Assembly: GCA_003508835.1 (NCBI GenBank) | Contig: PUFA01000316.1 | Span: 1,116,001-1,180,000, forward strand | Length of the DNA stretch: 64,000 nt | Source: Eonycteris spelaea | Taxonomy: Eukaryota; Chordata; Mammalia; Chiroptera; Pteropodidae | Direction: 5' to 3' | Shown: positions 47,198-59,419 of the stretch, piece by piece | Layout: every line of letters starts with the position of its first letter | How positions within the stretch are numbered: position 1 is the stretch's first letter | Program-made: the position numbers and the translations under genes | The notes under the pieces: model-generated | Told to the model about the DNA's origin: nothing | The model's input: the letters and a program-made list of their open reading frames with translations, nothing else | Databases searched by the model: none

Positions 47198-47543
47198 TAT
47201 GAGCTTGATGTTCTTGATGAACGGGAATTTGGGGTTGTCTCCCCGGGGCAAAGAAAGTGAACAAAATATGTGGACTGTGGCAGTCATAAGGCCTTTCACA
47301 GACACTTCCAGTTCTCCTCCTCCCAGACACATGGTAAACTTGTACTTCCTCTTCCCCTTTGAATTTTTGGTGTGGCCATACTACTTTATTTAGACAAAAA
47401 ATGTGAGAAGAGATGTATGGTGCCATGAACCAGTTCATGATTGCCACAGTCCTTCCCCCTAGTGGAATGATCATGGAAGCGTGCGTTAAAATGAAGCCTC
47501 GATCAGCTTTGGTCCCAAGTGATTGTAATGAGCAGAAGTCCCT
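47198..47543 (-). other. open stretch with acceptor-like border, unknown
   Basis: Part of a 190-codon minus-strand frame (47190-47762). On that strand a pyrimidine-rich run ends in TATAG at about 47544. A second phase below it is also open for about 60 codons, so no single frame is favoured. The peptide has no domain I recognise. It could be a decayed retrocopy or chance. Confidence 0.2.
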
Positions 47544-47764
47544 ATAAGGAACCACAAGAAAAATATATGAAACAAACCTTTTTTTGGTCGAAGATATAGA
47601 GATTTGGGGATTGTTTGTTACTGTGACAAAACCTACTATATACTGACTGATGTGTGTGTTAAACTGAATTAGAAAATCCTGCCCTTGCTGAAATAGGTAT
47701 TGTTGAAAACACCTGAAAAATGAGAACCTCACATTGAAAATGACTATAATAAATGACTTCATAA

Positions 47765-48625
47765 TGTTTTACAATTTTAAAAGGTATAACCATGTTTCTT
47801 AATGATACCTTAGAAAAATAAAAGAAAAAGTCTGTATGAGGATCACAATTTGTTCTGGAGTCAGGATGGAAAGTATATTCTAAAATATCATCTTGAGACT
47901 CTACTGAAATGGTTGTACTCACTCACATAGCCTCATCTTCCAGTTTGAGGAGCATCACAGATGGTTTTCTGTGAGCCTTTTGAGTTCTTCTCTTTTGGGC
48001 CCTTCCTATGTTGGATGATGTTTCTCTGACCAAGATTGAGAATAAAGAATAAAATCTGTGGTGCTCGCCTGTTTACTGCTTTCCAAACTAGCATTGAGTG
48101 AATTTCTTTCCCTGTGTTTCAGGTGTATGACATAGCAATTTGATATTTGTATAGATTATGAAATGATTACCACAAAAAGTCTAGTTAACATCCATCAACA
48201 TACATAGTTACAATTTTTTTCTTGTGATGAAAACTCTTAGCAACTTTCAAATATATAGCACAGTATTATTAACTAGAATCATCATGCTGTACATTTTATC
48301 CATGAACTTATTTATTTTATAAGTGGAAGTTTATACCTTTTTGTCCACAGTCACCCTAAGAGGTCTATAGGTAGAATTCAGGGGGTCCATAACTTAAATG
48401 GGAAAAATACTACATCTTCATTTTTATTAACCTCCAATGAAAGTTAACATTTCTTTCAATTAGGATAGTAGGCAACAAGCTACAATAGTATTCCCATAAC
48501 TGTGACTTTGTTATGAATGTGTTAGAAATCACACATATTTTCATATAACATTATAGGTGCTGCAAATCTCTCAAAACACTGTTTACTCTAATGATTACTT
48601 TAAAATTATGTTAGTTATTAGATCC
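47765..48625. other. unassigned sequence
   Basis: 'tagcaatttgatatttgtat' and 'gtacattttatccatgaact' (48130-48310) suggest very old antisense L1 tail material, but too weak to call. No gene. Confidence 0.35.
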
Positions 48626-48629
48626 ACAG

Positions 48630-48765
48630 TAAGTGAGGGCATCAGAAAGCTCTCTCTGAAGAGCCGAGGTCTGAGGGATGAGCACCTACCAAACATGGAA
48701 AAAGGTATGGGAAAGGTATTCTAGGCAGTGAAGAGAGCAAATGAAATGCCCCAAGGCTGTAAAAA
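48630..48765 (-). mobile_element. L2 fragment, antisense
   Basis: 'gaggtctgagggatgagcac', 'ggtattctaggcagtgaaga' and 'gcaaatgaaatgccccaagg' are the complement of the L2 3' coding part. Confidence 0.65.
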
Positions 48766-49375
48766 TCCTATGTTGGTCCATGACAGCCTGGCTCTCTCTG
48801 ATCACTGTGCCAACAAATTAAATCCAGAAAGCTATTTTTCCATTGGCTTCAAGTGTTCAACTTTTGCCTCAGTGTTCAGAGTTCGTCAACTGTATTCATG
48901 TCACACTTAATTTCCATTGCTCTCACCTCCACCCAAGTAAGACAGGAACCACAGAATTGGTAGCTCACTTGTACAACTCCCCTAATGCCCTCAAAAGGCT
49001 GAAGTGGGAAGGAAAACCATTTTCCAGCCTAAGTGCTATCTGGAAGCTGCCCTAATCCAGCTCCCAAATATCCTGGCCCAAACAGGAAAGGAAAGAGTGA
49101 GTAAAAAAGCACATCACTGTACTTTCAATGTAAGAGCCTTCTGTACCCAGTCAGTAACAACTTCTAGAAACACTTTAGGTCTTCCACCACGATTAAATGT
49201 CACGGTCTTTAACTCATGTTATCTTCTCTGAAGCATATATATGATACAAAAAGATACAGGGATGTTTCTAACACAGACTAATCATTCATTGGGATGTTAT
49301 TTAATTTTTAATGCTACTTTAAAAATTTTTTAGTAATGTATTTTTTTTCCTTTATTGCTACCATTAATGACTATG
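48766..49375. other. unassigned sequence
   Basis: Overlapping short frames at 48728-49231 lack any motif. No repeat recognised. Confidence 0.4.
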
Positions 49376-49379
49376 CTAT

Positions 49380-49898
49380 GTGTAGTAGACACTGGGTTTT
49401 ACACCTCCGGCATCCATTTGTTCTTATTCCTTTTTTAGTTTCCCAATCTGAATATCCATTTTCCTCTTCTTTACATCCACAGTAGTGACCGCAAAATTGA
49501 TTCTACACCCAACTCAACAGATGTTATGTGACCTAAGCCCAGCCAATCAGAGCTCCAGGTTCTGCTAGCCACAGTGGTTGGTTCAGGGAAAGGCATCAGA
49601 GACGGTGGGATGGCATGAAATTTCTGTACCTTAATTTGAGCATACTGAGAGTAAATAGTTGCTATAACTACCGCAAAACCCTGTGAAGCCCAGGAATGAA
49701 TCCAGCACATAGTAGAAAGCGGAACCACGTCCAGGTATAGAGAGACTGGGACCTAGTATCACTACTAAGTAAAGCCGTGCCTGAAGCCGGTTTTTCTTGG
49801 AATGGTTAGTTACATCCTTGAATAAATTCCCTCTTGACTTATAACCATTCGAGGAATTTTCTTTTTTGTCACATTAGAGAAAGTCCTGATACTTGATA
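49380..49898 (+). mobile_element. old solo LTR, MaLR/ERVL-like
   Basis: 'taagcccagccaatcagagc', 'ttctgctagccacagtggtt', 'agtaaagccgtgcctgaagc', 'ttgaataaattccctcttga' and the end 'gagaaagtcctgatac' follow an LTR with its poly(A) signal (ataaa at 49820) near the 3' end. The class is likely, the family uncertain. Confidence 0.6.
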
Positions 49899-50050
49899 AT
49901 CACTGAAGATAAAATCATTCACAATTTGTGAAACAGTTCTGCTACCTTACATTAGCCACTGCTCAGCCATTAGTCATAATATATTCACCCTCAAATAAAT
50001 TTATCAATATGTTATAGTAGTGTAGAATTATTGTCTCTCCTCATTCTCAC

Positions 50051-50055
50051 TATTT

Positions 50056-50087
<32 letters not shown>

Positions 50088-50150
50088 TTATTTACTTACT
50101 TACTTACTTACTTACTTATTTACTTATTTATTTAATATATTTATTTATTG
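50051..50150. repeat. compound (TTTA)n-(TTAC)n-(TTTA)n microsatellite
   Basis: About 100 nt of TTTA units with a central block of about seven TTAC units. Confidence 0.95.
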
Positions 50151-50153
50151 ACA

Positions 50154-51860
50154 GGTATACTTCTGGATTTAAAGATTAAATAGCCAAGTTCACTCTATAC
50201 TAACTTAGTGTTTTGTATATTTGAAGACAATTTCTTAAACATAATCACTACAATCCCTCACCATGATTCAGAGCATTGGACTAAAAAAATCAATTCAGCC
50301 TTTGTAAAGGCCAGGCAAGAAATAACTAGTAGCTGACTTCATGAATCTCGTACAGAGAAACAAGTTTCAAATAATACCTTGTATTTAAACTGTATGATAT
50401 TTATATTCCAAAGGCAATCAGCAAAACTCTGATATTACAACCACACACATGCGCGCGTGCACACACACACACACACACACACAAACACAGGTGATCACAA
50501 ATGTACATGAAACAACGTTTCTTTGACAGTTTAATGAATGGAATTTACTCTATTCAAAGTCTTGCAACTTAGCAACCCACTGTGGGCTACATAATTTATC
50601 CATTTATCTGATACCTTGTCTAAATTGGAAATATTTTTCTCTCTTCTGCTTAAAATATTTTGGTAGCCCTCTGTAAAGTGAATTGCTATTCCCTCACTTC
50701 ATCTGTTTCTCGGGGGCTATTCAGATTAGATGACCAGGATTTTGGAAGTTTCAATACCAGACCAGGCAGCTGAGACCACCCTCAGAATCTATCTCCACTC
50801 ATTTATCAGGAGACCTCTGGAAACCCACTTAACTTTCCTGATATTTGGCTTCTCCTTTGGGAGCTCAGAAATGATAGGGGACAAAGCCACCAGCTTCCTA
50901 GGACTAGTGTAATAATTAAATATAATATTGATAATAAATTAGCAATTTAAAATAATTATGGAAAGGGAAAATGGTATACCACTTAACTTTTGATTCTTTT
51001 TAATAGATTTTTTAAATCATCCAAATTCTTTCTAAACAGTAATTTAAGAAATAGAGTTTTCTCATTTAGCCAGTCAGTAAAGCCAAACAGGTATGTGATC
51101 ATCTTTTCTTCCTCTCTGCTCCTGATGGAGAATTTGGAGGCCCTAGGGCCAGAGTTTTTGGCAGAAATGAGGCATTCCACGCTTCCTGGGGACATGGTGT
51201 GTGTCTCTCATCTTGCACAGGGAGAGTTCATTACTGAAAAGTGTGTGCTGTGGGTGGGAAATAAAAACAACAGTCCCCAAATAGCCAAGGGCTGAATTAA
51301 TTACCTGTGGACTTGCTGCTAATGATTTGGGGAGCACATGGTGCTTAATATTTTATCTGTTTAGCACCAATATAAGGGTTAGGCTCTCAAGCAAGCCCTA
51401 AACTGAGAATTCAGTGTCTGATTTTTCTATTCTTGAAGACATTGAACTAGTAAGGAGCAAGGCACATTGGAAAAGAAGAACCATTTTTTTAATTGGGTTT
51501 CTGTTGCTTCTGAAGCAAAGCCCAACCAAGCCTTCTGAAGCTTGGTCCTCCCTCTTGGGCACAGCCGCCCTGTAGGGACTGGGAGTGGGGTCTCCAAGGA
51601 GGGGATTCATGCTGTCCATGCAGCAGTAATCTGTCAGAGGCAGGTTCCTGTTTCATCCCATGGTCCTTTGTTCACATACTATCAAGACAGTGGTGGAATT
51701 GCAGGAATTGGGGTTTGAACTCAGAGTACTTTTGTCATGGATCTCGCCAACATTTGGAAGATGTGAGAGGCACTCAAGTAACACAATAGGAGAAAAGAGG
51801 AAATGGCTTTAGAAGTGGCAACTGAGTATTGGATTAATCCTAATAGTATTCCTAATAGTC
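50154..51860. other. mostly unassigned sequence
   Basis: Apart from the alternating tract above, no repeat is called. Frames at 50990-51295 (101 codons) and on its opposite strand show no domain. Confidence 0.4.
50442..50483. repeat. (CA)n-TG-(CG)3-TG-(CA)n alternating tract
   Basis: Forty-two nt of unbroken pyrimidine-purine alternation, with three CG steps in the middle of CA runs. Such tracts favour left-handed Z-DNA. Confidence 0.93.
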
Positions 51861-51864
51861 TAAT

Positions 51865-51960
51865 ATTCAGCTAAGACCCTGCTGGTAGAGCAGAATTCAA
51901 ACCCAGGCTGTGTGGCTTCCAGACTCTATGCTCCTAACTGCCATGTTATACTACCCATCA
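51865..51960 (-). mobile_element. MIR SINE fragment, antisense
   Basis: 'agcagaattcaaacccaggc' and 'cttccagactctatgctcct' followed by 'ccatgttatactaccc' are the MIR 5' half in complement. Confidence 0.68.
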
Positions 51961-51964
51961 GGAG

Positions 51965-54095
51965 AACAAGATGAAATGAGATGGAGATACCAGTGACAGT
52001 CACAGGTAGTTACCAAAGGTGGGCCACAGGGTAGCTGTGAGTCTTCATGACCAAAGGCAAAAAAATCCAGATAAGCCCCAAATTCTAATGAAAGGAGAAC
52101 ATATCAGATGCTCAGGACATACACTTATATACATGCACACACCCATACACACACACACGTTTTTGCCCATCTAGGACAATTGAGTTCTCCTTCACTAGAG
52201 CAGAAGTTTGGGTGGGAAGAAGGAAGAGGTGAGAGATGACCGATGCCTTCCACCACCAGCAGCCTTGCAGCAGCAAATTACACAGAGCTATTTGTTAAAG
52301 AATTCTTCAAAGCAGGTCAAAGCTCTAACACCAATCCATAATTCCCAAAATAATTTTTTCAAGGGCAGGGGAAATGAAGTAAGATGCAAATAGCCATTTC
52401 TCTGATGATCTGGTTTGATCCAGAGATAAAAATCTAGGATGTCGACTGGAATAAAATAACTACATATATTCCAAGTAATTCTCCATAAACATCATTTCTC
52501 CTAAGCCAGCTTTAAACAAATGTTGGGCAGCAGAGAGTTTGAGCCTAGAAAGAAGGAGATTTTGTATTACTAATAAGAGCAAATCTATCTGCTTCTGAAA
52601 AATCAATGAAGGAGAGGTAGGAAGGATATTTCATTAAAGATATTAAGTGACATGCCCAGCAGTTTGCTGAAGAGGCCACCCAACCACGTGGTCAGCATAT
52701 TTGCCTCTCGTCCTAGATTTCATTTATAAAAATAGAACCAACCTGGAAACACATTTAAATTTCAAAAGCCAACTAAAGTCATATATTTTAAGTGTGAGAT
52801 AGGCAATTTGTAAGTATTTTTTTTATGTGAAAGCTGGTACCGAGGTTACACATCGACCGCAAAATGTCACAGAGGTGCAAAATAAAATGCAGGTGACCGC
52901 TCTATTGCCGCTTGTTAATAATGCCTGTACTGCAACTCCTCCCACTGTAGTAATGAACCAAAATAAGCCCCTGGAGTTGTATAAAATTGTTGATTTCATT
53001 TTTTTTAAGCCGAGGATAATCACATATCTGGCACCTTTTAATTCAGTGTGAGATTTTTCTGAAAAATGAGAGATCCACAGATAAATAACTTATCCGTCCA
53101 TCCCATTTATCCCACCCTATACTTCCTCGGCCTCGAAATCACTGACTTACTGGCCAAGTCTGAGTGTAGTATCCAATCACTTTATATGTCAGGGGTGTTC
53201 GCCACTCTGTTTTGTGAAGATTCCATAGGCTGGCCCCAGGGGATGGATTGATAATTTTACTGATGAATGTTTCATGCTGTTCTTAAGGAGAATATTTTTT
53301 GCTCTTGCTGCAAATGGCTATAAATCCAGCCCAGCCCTCATCCCTCATTTCAGGTGGACCCCATCAGTTGTAGGTATCTTATCAGCAAGAAACAGCTCTC
53401 CTAATGGCTTGATAAATATTCCAGCCTCCCCCAGAATCAGTTATCAGGAGATTCAAATCATGGTCAGTACTTAGAGCTGCTATTACTACAGACTTAATGC
53501 CAGTTACCCTTTGTACTTATCTCTGTAACCAGAGAAGCTGAATAGCTCTTTTTATGTCTCCACTCCTGGTCACTAAAAGCTGAGTTCATTCAAAATTTCC
53601 TCCTGCCTAGGGAGCTCACAGGCCTGTAATAAAAGTTGAAGAAGAGATTTGTGTGAATATAAAATAAAATGTATGTTTCCTCTGGCATCCACTCCCTCCC
53701 CCAACCCTGCCCCAAATTTGGCCCAGGGGCAAAGGCACATAAATCTGAAATAGTGGGGCTGGGTGAAGGGAGACACATACCTCACTGCTTTTGGATCAGT
53801 TCAGTGTAAAACAAAATGGTTTCAGGGTGATGTGGCTTTTTCTTCTGCTTCTTCGTTTTAATGAAATTGCCTCTTCATTTTAATGAAATTGATCTTTGGA
53901 GTCTGAAATCTGAAGAACATAGGGCTTAGGGTTTATGAAAATTTGACAGTTCTCAATGGAAAATAAACACTGTTCCCTGAATGGTCCTAGTGACATATCT
54001 TTAATGAAAGTAATTATAAAATCTCAATTGTTGGGAAGTTTAAGGGGAGCTAGTAAGACCTGCACTGTCCTTCACAGGGAATGTGCGCCATGTGA
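51965..54095. other. unique sequence; candidate regulatory DNA at 52820-53480
   Basis: An imperfect CA run lies at 52124-52160. Between 52820 and 53480 no repeat is recognisable, several CpG remain (for example around 52850-52910), and three GATA-type sites cluster at about 53379-53450 ('cttatcagc', 'ttgataaat', 'gttatcagg'). A short duplication of 'ttttaatgaaattg' lies at 53857-53891. No exon is evident. Confidence 0.35.
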
Positions 54096-54099
54096 TACA

Positions 54100-54345
54100 T
54101 AAAGAAGAGAATGTGTATTCAATAATACTGTAGTGCATATTTGAAAGTTGCTATGAGTATAGATCTTAAAAGTCTCTATCACAAGGGAAAAAATTGTAAC
54201 TGTGTGTGGTGATAGATGTTAACTAGATTTATTGTGGTGATCATTTTGCAGTACATACATATGTTGAATCATTATGTTGTGCACCTGAAACTCATGTTAT
54301 ATGTCGGTTATACTTCAAACTTTAAAAAATCAACACATTTAAAAA
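54100..54345 (+). mobile_element. L1M 3' UTR end
   Basis: 'ttgaaagttgctatgagtat', 'agatcttaaaagtctctatc', 'gtgtggtgatagatgttaac', 'attgtggtgatcattttgca' and 'atgttatatgtcggttatac' are an L1M tail in order. Confidence 0.88.
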
Positions 54346-54635
54346 AGAGAGTTTAGAAATTCTTATTAGGGAAAATAGCAGAGTATAGGGCAACACGATG
54401 CCTCCTCAAGAAAGCTAAAAGGTATCTATACTCATGAGAAGGCCTCTCAAAAATGAAAGTCCACAGACACTTTCAACTGCTCTTAAAAGTGTCACCATGT
54501 ACCTCTCTACATTTTATGGTTAATCAGATCCTCTATTCAAGAAGCAATGTTCTATAGAATGTCAACCTTACAGCTTGATTTTTGCAAAACGCAAGCTGTA
54601 TACAGAACTCTTCACTTGCCAAAGGTCTTTCCTTT
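54346..54635. other. unassigned sequence
   Basis: No feature recognised. Confidence 0.4.
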
Positions 54636-54639
54636 GTGT

Positions 54640-54850
54640 TCTTGTAGTTGACTCTCACAGTGACCTTAGATGTGGGGAAAGTATGAGTATCCCCATTTCA
54701 CTGATAAGATAATTGAGGTTCAGGCAAGGTTAAGCAATTTGTCTAAGGAAATGAAATTACTGAATGAAGACACACGTATTGTGGTTATATGCCCAGGTGA
54801 CAAAATTCCGGCCCTCCCCATTCTGCTATACTGTCACCTAGGCTACCAGG
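54640..54850 (-). mobile_element. MIR SINE, antisense
   Basis: 'tatccccatttcactgataa', 'gataattgaggttcaggcaa', 'ggttaagcaatttgtctaag' and 'ccattctgctatactgtcac' give a near-complete MIR complement. Confidence 0.85.
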
Positions 54851-56267
54851 GCTGTAGGTGAAGGATGTGGGAATGGGACCAGACATGAAGGAGATGGATA
54901 GACTGACCTGTCAGTGGCAATTTCTGATGTACACACTTGTACTCCGGCCATAACTTTGATTCATTTTCCTGACTGCCATTTTTGCACAAGAAAAAAAAAT
55001 ACTACTTACCCCCCCAAATAATCTAGTTTTTATATCACTTATAAAAATATCCCTTTTACAGTTATTCATTTCCTTTCTTCAAAGGGTCATGCTTTTGTCA
55101 TAATAAGCAACTTTATTCCCTTGATGTCTCATCAGTATCTGAGGCTGATCTTCCCCAGGAAAATTTCAGTATCTGTCAGATTGTCCAAACTCTAATGATA
55201 AGAAGAGAGGGGCGAGGACTGGAGCAGAGATCTGTGTTCTGCTCTGGGTTGTGAGTCTCTAGCCTTATCGTCCCTTTCCAAGGCCAGAGAGAGAGATAAG
55301 AATTGCATCCTACTTGAGGTAGCCTGTGAGAAGAACAAAGATGCCCTTGCCATCTTTGGTCAAAGAGTGAGCTCAGGATTTGAAACTGGCCCCAGAACTC
55401 CTAGCTCCAGGAGAAATTATTTGCTTAAGAGCTTTTGATAAAATAAAATAAAACATAAGTTTAAATTCCCCCCAAGTAACTTTTTTTCTCTGTAAGTAGA
55501 AAAGTTTGCTAAATCTATGACCTCAAGGTTGACAACTGTATAATTGTGGTACTGAATAGATGGCAAAAAAAGCTTTTCCTCCGGTTTTTCAACACCTTTC
55601 AGTTCCGTACTCATGAGGCCAAGGTGCCATTCACTGCTGTCTTTCAACCTCGACCACCTTTTGTGCAGAGGGGAAGATGAAAATTCATGTTGGGTTCTTC
55701 TTTCACAGAGAGAGATAAAATAGTCAGATAGTGCATATGTGACCACATTCCAAGTCCTTCTGAGGCCATTTAGAAGCATTTCATCATTGTAACTGTTGTT
55801 TCACTTTTCAATCTCCTCGATGCTAGCCCCAACAAGCCTGGGCCTGCCCCCTTTCTTTTCCTCTGAGCTTCTTCCTCACAAAGAGCCAGAAATCTCTTCA
55901 CCAACTCTTAAACACTGTGAAACTAAGGAAGGAACATGTCCCAGCTTGGTGAGCTGCAGGGTTCTTTTTTTTTTTTTTTTTTTTTTTTTCCTTTTTTTTT
56001 GGCTTGGCATTCAGACTCTCATCCCCAATGAAGATTTATCCATAAATATTTTATTGCTTCCTAACTCCACAGGATACTTTAGTCCATTTTTACTATATCT
56101 CATCTCTTATCTGGCACAAGAGTTTTCTCATTGATACACATTCCTCTTGTGTGGTCCTTTTGTCTGTTTTTCAAAGTTGTCAGAAAACAACACTGCTTAA
56201 CAAAAAATTCTAAGCAGTGCATGTCAGTGAGGCTTTTAGTTTCTGTTGCTCATTGTCTTCTCTATAG
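54851..56267. other. unassigned sequence with long T run
   Basis: A T-rich run of about 37 nt (55965-56001, two interrupting C) could be the tail of an antisense retrocopy, but no source gene is recognisable to its right. Frames at 55417-55779 and 55796-56134 have no domain; the second simply crosses the T run. Confidence 0.4.
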
Positions 56268-56473
56268 CAGGGGTCCCCATGGTACCAGTCTGTGGCCTGT
56301 TAGGAACCAGGCCGCACAGCAGGAAGTGAGCAGCGAGCAAGCAAGCAAAGTTTCATCTGTATTTGCAGCCACTCCCCAGTGCTAGCATCACTGCCTCAGC
56401 TCCACCTCAGATCATCAGGCATCAGATTCTCATAGGAACACTGGTCTGATGCCAAAAAGGTTGGGGACCACTG
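56268..56473 (+). mobile_element. MER1-type hAT-Charlie non-autonomous transposon
   Basis: Complete at 206 bp. It begins caggggtccccat and ends ggttggggaccactg, imperfect terminal inverted repeats of the hAT type. Inside are 'tggcctgttaggaaccaggc', 'cgcacagcaggaagtgagca' and 'tgatgccaaaaaggttgggg'. The flanks ctctatag and ctatacag are an 8-bp target-site duplication matching at six positions. It has no transposase, so it depended on a Charlie transposase in trans. Confidence 0.93.
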
Positions 56474-58595
56474 CTATACAGCATCTCAAGTGTACCTTTG
56501 CACAGATTGTCAGAAGGCCTAGTTGAAACTCCAACTTCTAAATGTGTCGCTTGTTCTCCAGCTCACCACTGTACAGCTTCCTTGGCAGAATCTTGTGAGG
56601 GAGAGAACACCAATGAAGATAACTCTGCACCATGGCGATCTTCACAAAGACAGTGGTTCTCTGACTCAGGCTTGAAATATTTACTGTCAATGGTGCATGG
56701 AAAAGGTGAGGCTTCTGAAAGTAGCTTTTAAAATAGCCAAATCAATCACCTGGGTAACTGGGCAAACAGAAAGTCAAGTGAAGAAAAAAAATTCATCTAA
56801 ACATAAGCCAATGTCACCCACATTTGAAGGGGTGTCAAAGAGCATGAAGCAGTGTTGAAACAAAAATTCTGACTTGATCTGAGTCAAAAGAAATGCAAGA
56901 GGGAGCCATACTTTAGGGCTCCAAGAAGAAGATTCTTTAGCCTGTCTTGCTCTCATTCTGAATGTCTGGAAAAAATTCTTGTGCTTTTATTAGGGTTATT
57001 TGTCATCAACCAGTTCAGACAAGGTAAGAGCCAACCCAAATCCATCTTATAAACCCACACTAGCCTCGTAACCTTCATGGAGTGTGGGCTGTGCTAAGTC
57101 ACTTCCCCTGAGGCAGACGGCCTGAAGACAAATGATTGCAAGACCTTCTTTTGGTCTCAAAGCACTCTAAGGCAACAAGAAAATTAAAGTCTGACCTGGG
57201 CAAAATTAGTAAGGAGATGAAGTTCTTGGATATTTCTAACCCTGACTACTCTCTATCATAAATTCTCCTTGTGGCTAAATATCTTTTGATTATCAATTAT
57301 TTTTCTCTCCCACTACCCCTCCCCCATTTAAGTAGGCTCTGCTTTACCTTGCCTCAGGGGAAGCTCACTTTATAATCGTAAATCAGAAAGTCTCCAAAGC
57401 TTTCTGGCTTTGCTTTCCAAAAGCCTAAATGTTTAGAACACAGTAAGTTCACTGAAGAGGTCAAGGGAAGGGAGTTGTGGGTAGAAGTGGAATAGATTTG
57501 GAGAAGACTGGGAAGAGACCAAAACAAAACAATTTCTCCAGGTCTAGAAGTAAGAGACCAGGAACTTGGAACTTGGATTAGCTTTCTGGCAGCGCCACTA
57601 GAGGCATCCAGAGGGGCATGACCTTTAGGTTGACCTAAGAACAGGCACATTCTCTGATATTTCCTGCCCATATCTGTTCACGAACTATGATTCAAATCTA
57701 CTCTTCCTGTGCTGGCCTCACTAGACTTACTAAGAATTCTCATACAGTACATCCCTGCCACATGGACAGATTTCAATGCCAAATTGGAATCGAAAAAGCA
57801 AAGCCTCAAGATTATTTTTATTTTCTTAATTGATGGGCTAGTTGTCCTACAAAAATATTACTTAGAACTATATAAAATTGCTGCCACTCAACCATTTGTT
57901 GAACCACAGAAATGACGATGTCATGTTGTTCACCAGTTAATGAAAAGGTAAGTCTATCTACCTGGCAGGTGCCGAACCTGCTGTATCAGGCTCTGTTGTA
58001 CCTCCTGGCAGAGGAAAAGTGAGAGAATAATGAAGGAATTAGGTGGCTACAAGCTGGGAGCAAGAAGGATCACAAGTTAAACACAAATCTATTTGGCAGT
58101 CTCTGGTATTCTCTTTTTGGAGCTTGACTTTCCTGTATAGGTGCATTTTCCCATCTTTTTGTTTCCCATCTTGAAAATGGATCCTTGTGTCTATAAGTAT
58201 ATCTTAACAATGAAGAATAAAGTAACAATAGTCCCTCAGCTGCAGTAAAAGCAGTGAAATAATATCCTTCCACTAATGTCTAGAAAATAGCCTCCAACTT
58301 CGGATGTTTTAACAGCAAACCATTTAAAAAGTATTAAAAAGTCAAAGTTGAATATGCACCCATTAGGTATCAAGGAGTCATGGAAGAATGGACATATCCC
58401 CCTACTTGAGCCAGGTCTCTGCTGACAAGCAAAAGATAATTCAGCAGAGTCCATTTTACTTGAGCATGTTTTACTTCAGAATTGCCAACCAACTCTAAGC
58501 CTTCCCATATTCCCCAGCCAGAACGGGTTTCCGCCTTCTCTGATTTTTCATGAAATTGTGTTGTAGAATAAGATTCTTCGCTGGGTTATTCAAAC
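56474..58595. other. unassigned sequence
   Basis: No repeat recognised. Short frames (60-105 codons) lack domains. An AAAAG-GTAAGT donor-like string is at 57943-57953 on plus, without other exon evidence. Confidence 0.4.
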
Positions 58596-58599
58596 GCCA

Positions 58600-58685
58600 T
58601 CCATCTATGAGCACCTGCTGCATTATAGGCACTGTCTTGGAGGTCAGATAAAGATGTGACCTTCCCTTAAGATTCTTAGAGTCTA
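58600..58685 (-). mobile_element. L2 3' end, antisense
   Basis: 'tctatgagcacctgctgcat', 'tataggcactgtcttggagg' and 'agattcttagagtctagtag' are the L2 3' end in complement. Confidence 0.62.
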
Positions 58686-58739
58686 GTAGGCAGTTGTTTT
58701 CAGTTATTTTTGTGGACGGTTATTTTGGCCTGTGCCGAA

Positions 58740-58895
58740 TGTGTTGACATGGTTTACGTCCTCTACTAGACTATAAGATCCTTGCAGACAGGGTTTGTGT
58801 CCAGTTCTCTCTTGGCCTCCATATGAAGCAGCACCCACCACATACCAATATATTGGCATAGTAAGGACTCGATAAATGTTTGAATTGAGTCTACA
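58740..58895 (+). mobile_element. L2 3' end
   Basis: 'ctagactataagatccttgc', 'agacagggtttgtgtccagt', 'accacataccaatatattgg' and 'actcgataaatgtttgaatt' are the L2 3' end. It faces the antisense L2 end just upstream. Confidence 0.8.
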
Positions 58896-59415
58896 GATTT
58901 GGGGACTGTTAAAATTTGATGGATTAATGAGTAGCACCTGCTCACATGGCATCTTTACCTACACCATTTGCTTTTCTTTCTGGCCAGCCTCCAGCAAGCT
59001 TCTGCAGTGAGAGTCTGGGCTCTCACTGGGCTCTTCTCTTTACTTATCCAGTGCCCCTTAGCTTACAACTAAGATAGTCACATGAACCTGAAGCCTGTGC
59101 TCTACTACATAGATATTAATAAGGATAGTCGAAATTTTCTCCCCTTCTTCCCATCCTCTGCTGACCACCAGGACATGGGATTGTTTTTCTTTTAAGTGCA
59201 TTTTCTTTGAGACAATTTTGGAAATCTTTTCTCATTGTAAGTTCTCTAGGTAACCATTGTGTTTCTTTTTCTTTATGGTGTGGTTTGCTCATTTCTTAAT
59301 GTTATTTGCTTTATGAAAGAGCACTCTCATCCATAAAGAATTTTGCATGCTAGTCAAATTGGATTTAAAGCTTCAAACACTGGCAGGTGCATTGACCCAA
59401 AGTTACATTATAGTA
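58896..59415. other. unassigned sequence
   Basis: No gene or repeat recognised. Confidence 0.4.
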
Positions 59416-59419
59416 AGGA

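Noticed and set aside
55965..56001. Poly(T) as the tail of an antisense processed pseudogene or Alu
   Set aside because: The sequence to its right matches no SINE or gene I recognise, and no target-site duplication is visible.
57943..57953. Splice donor (AAAAG-GTAAGT, plus)
   Set aside because: Isolated motif without supporting frame or acceptor.
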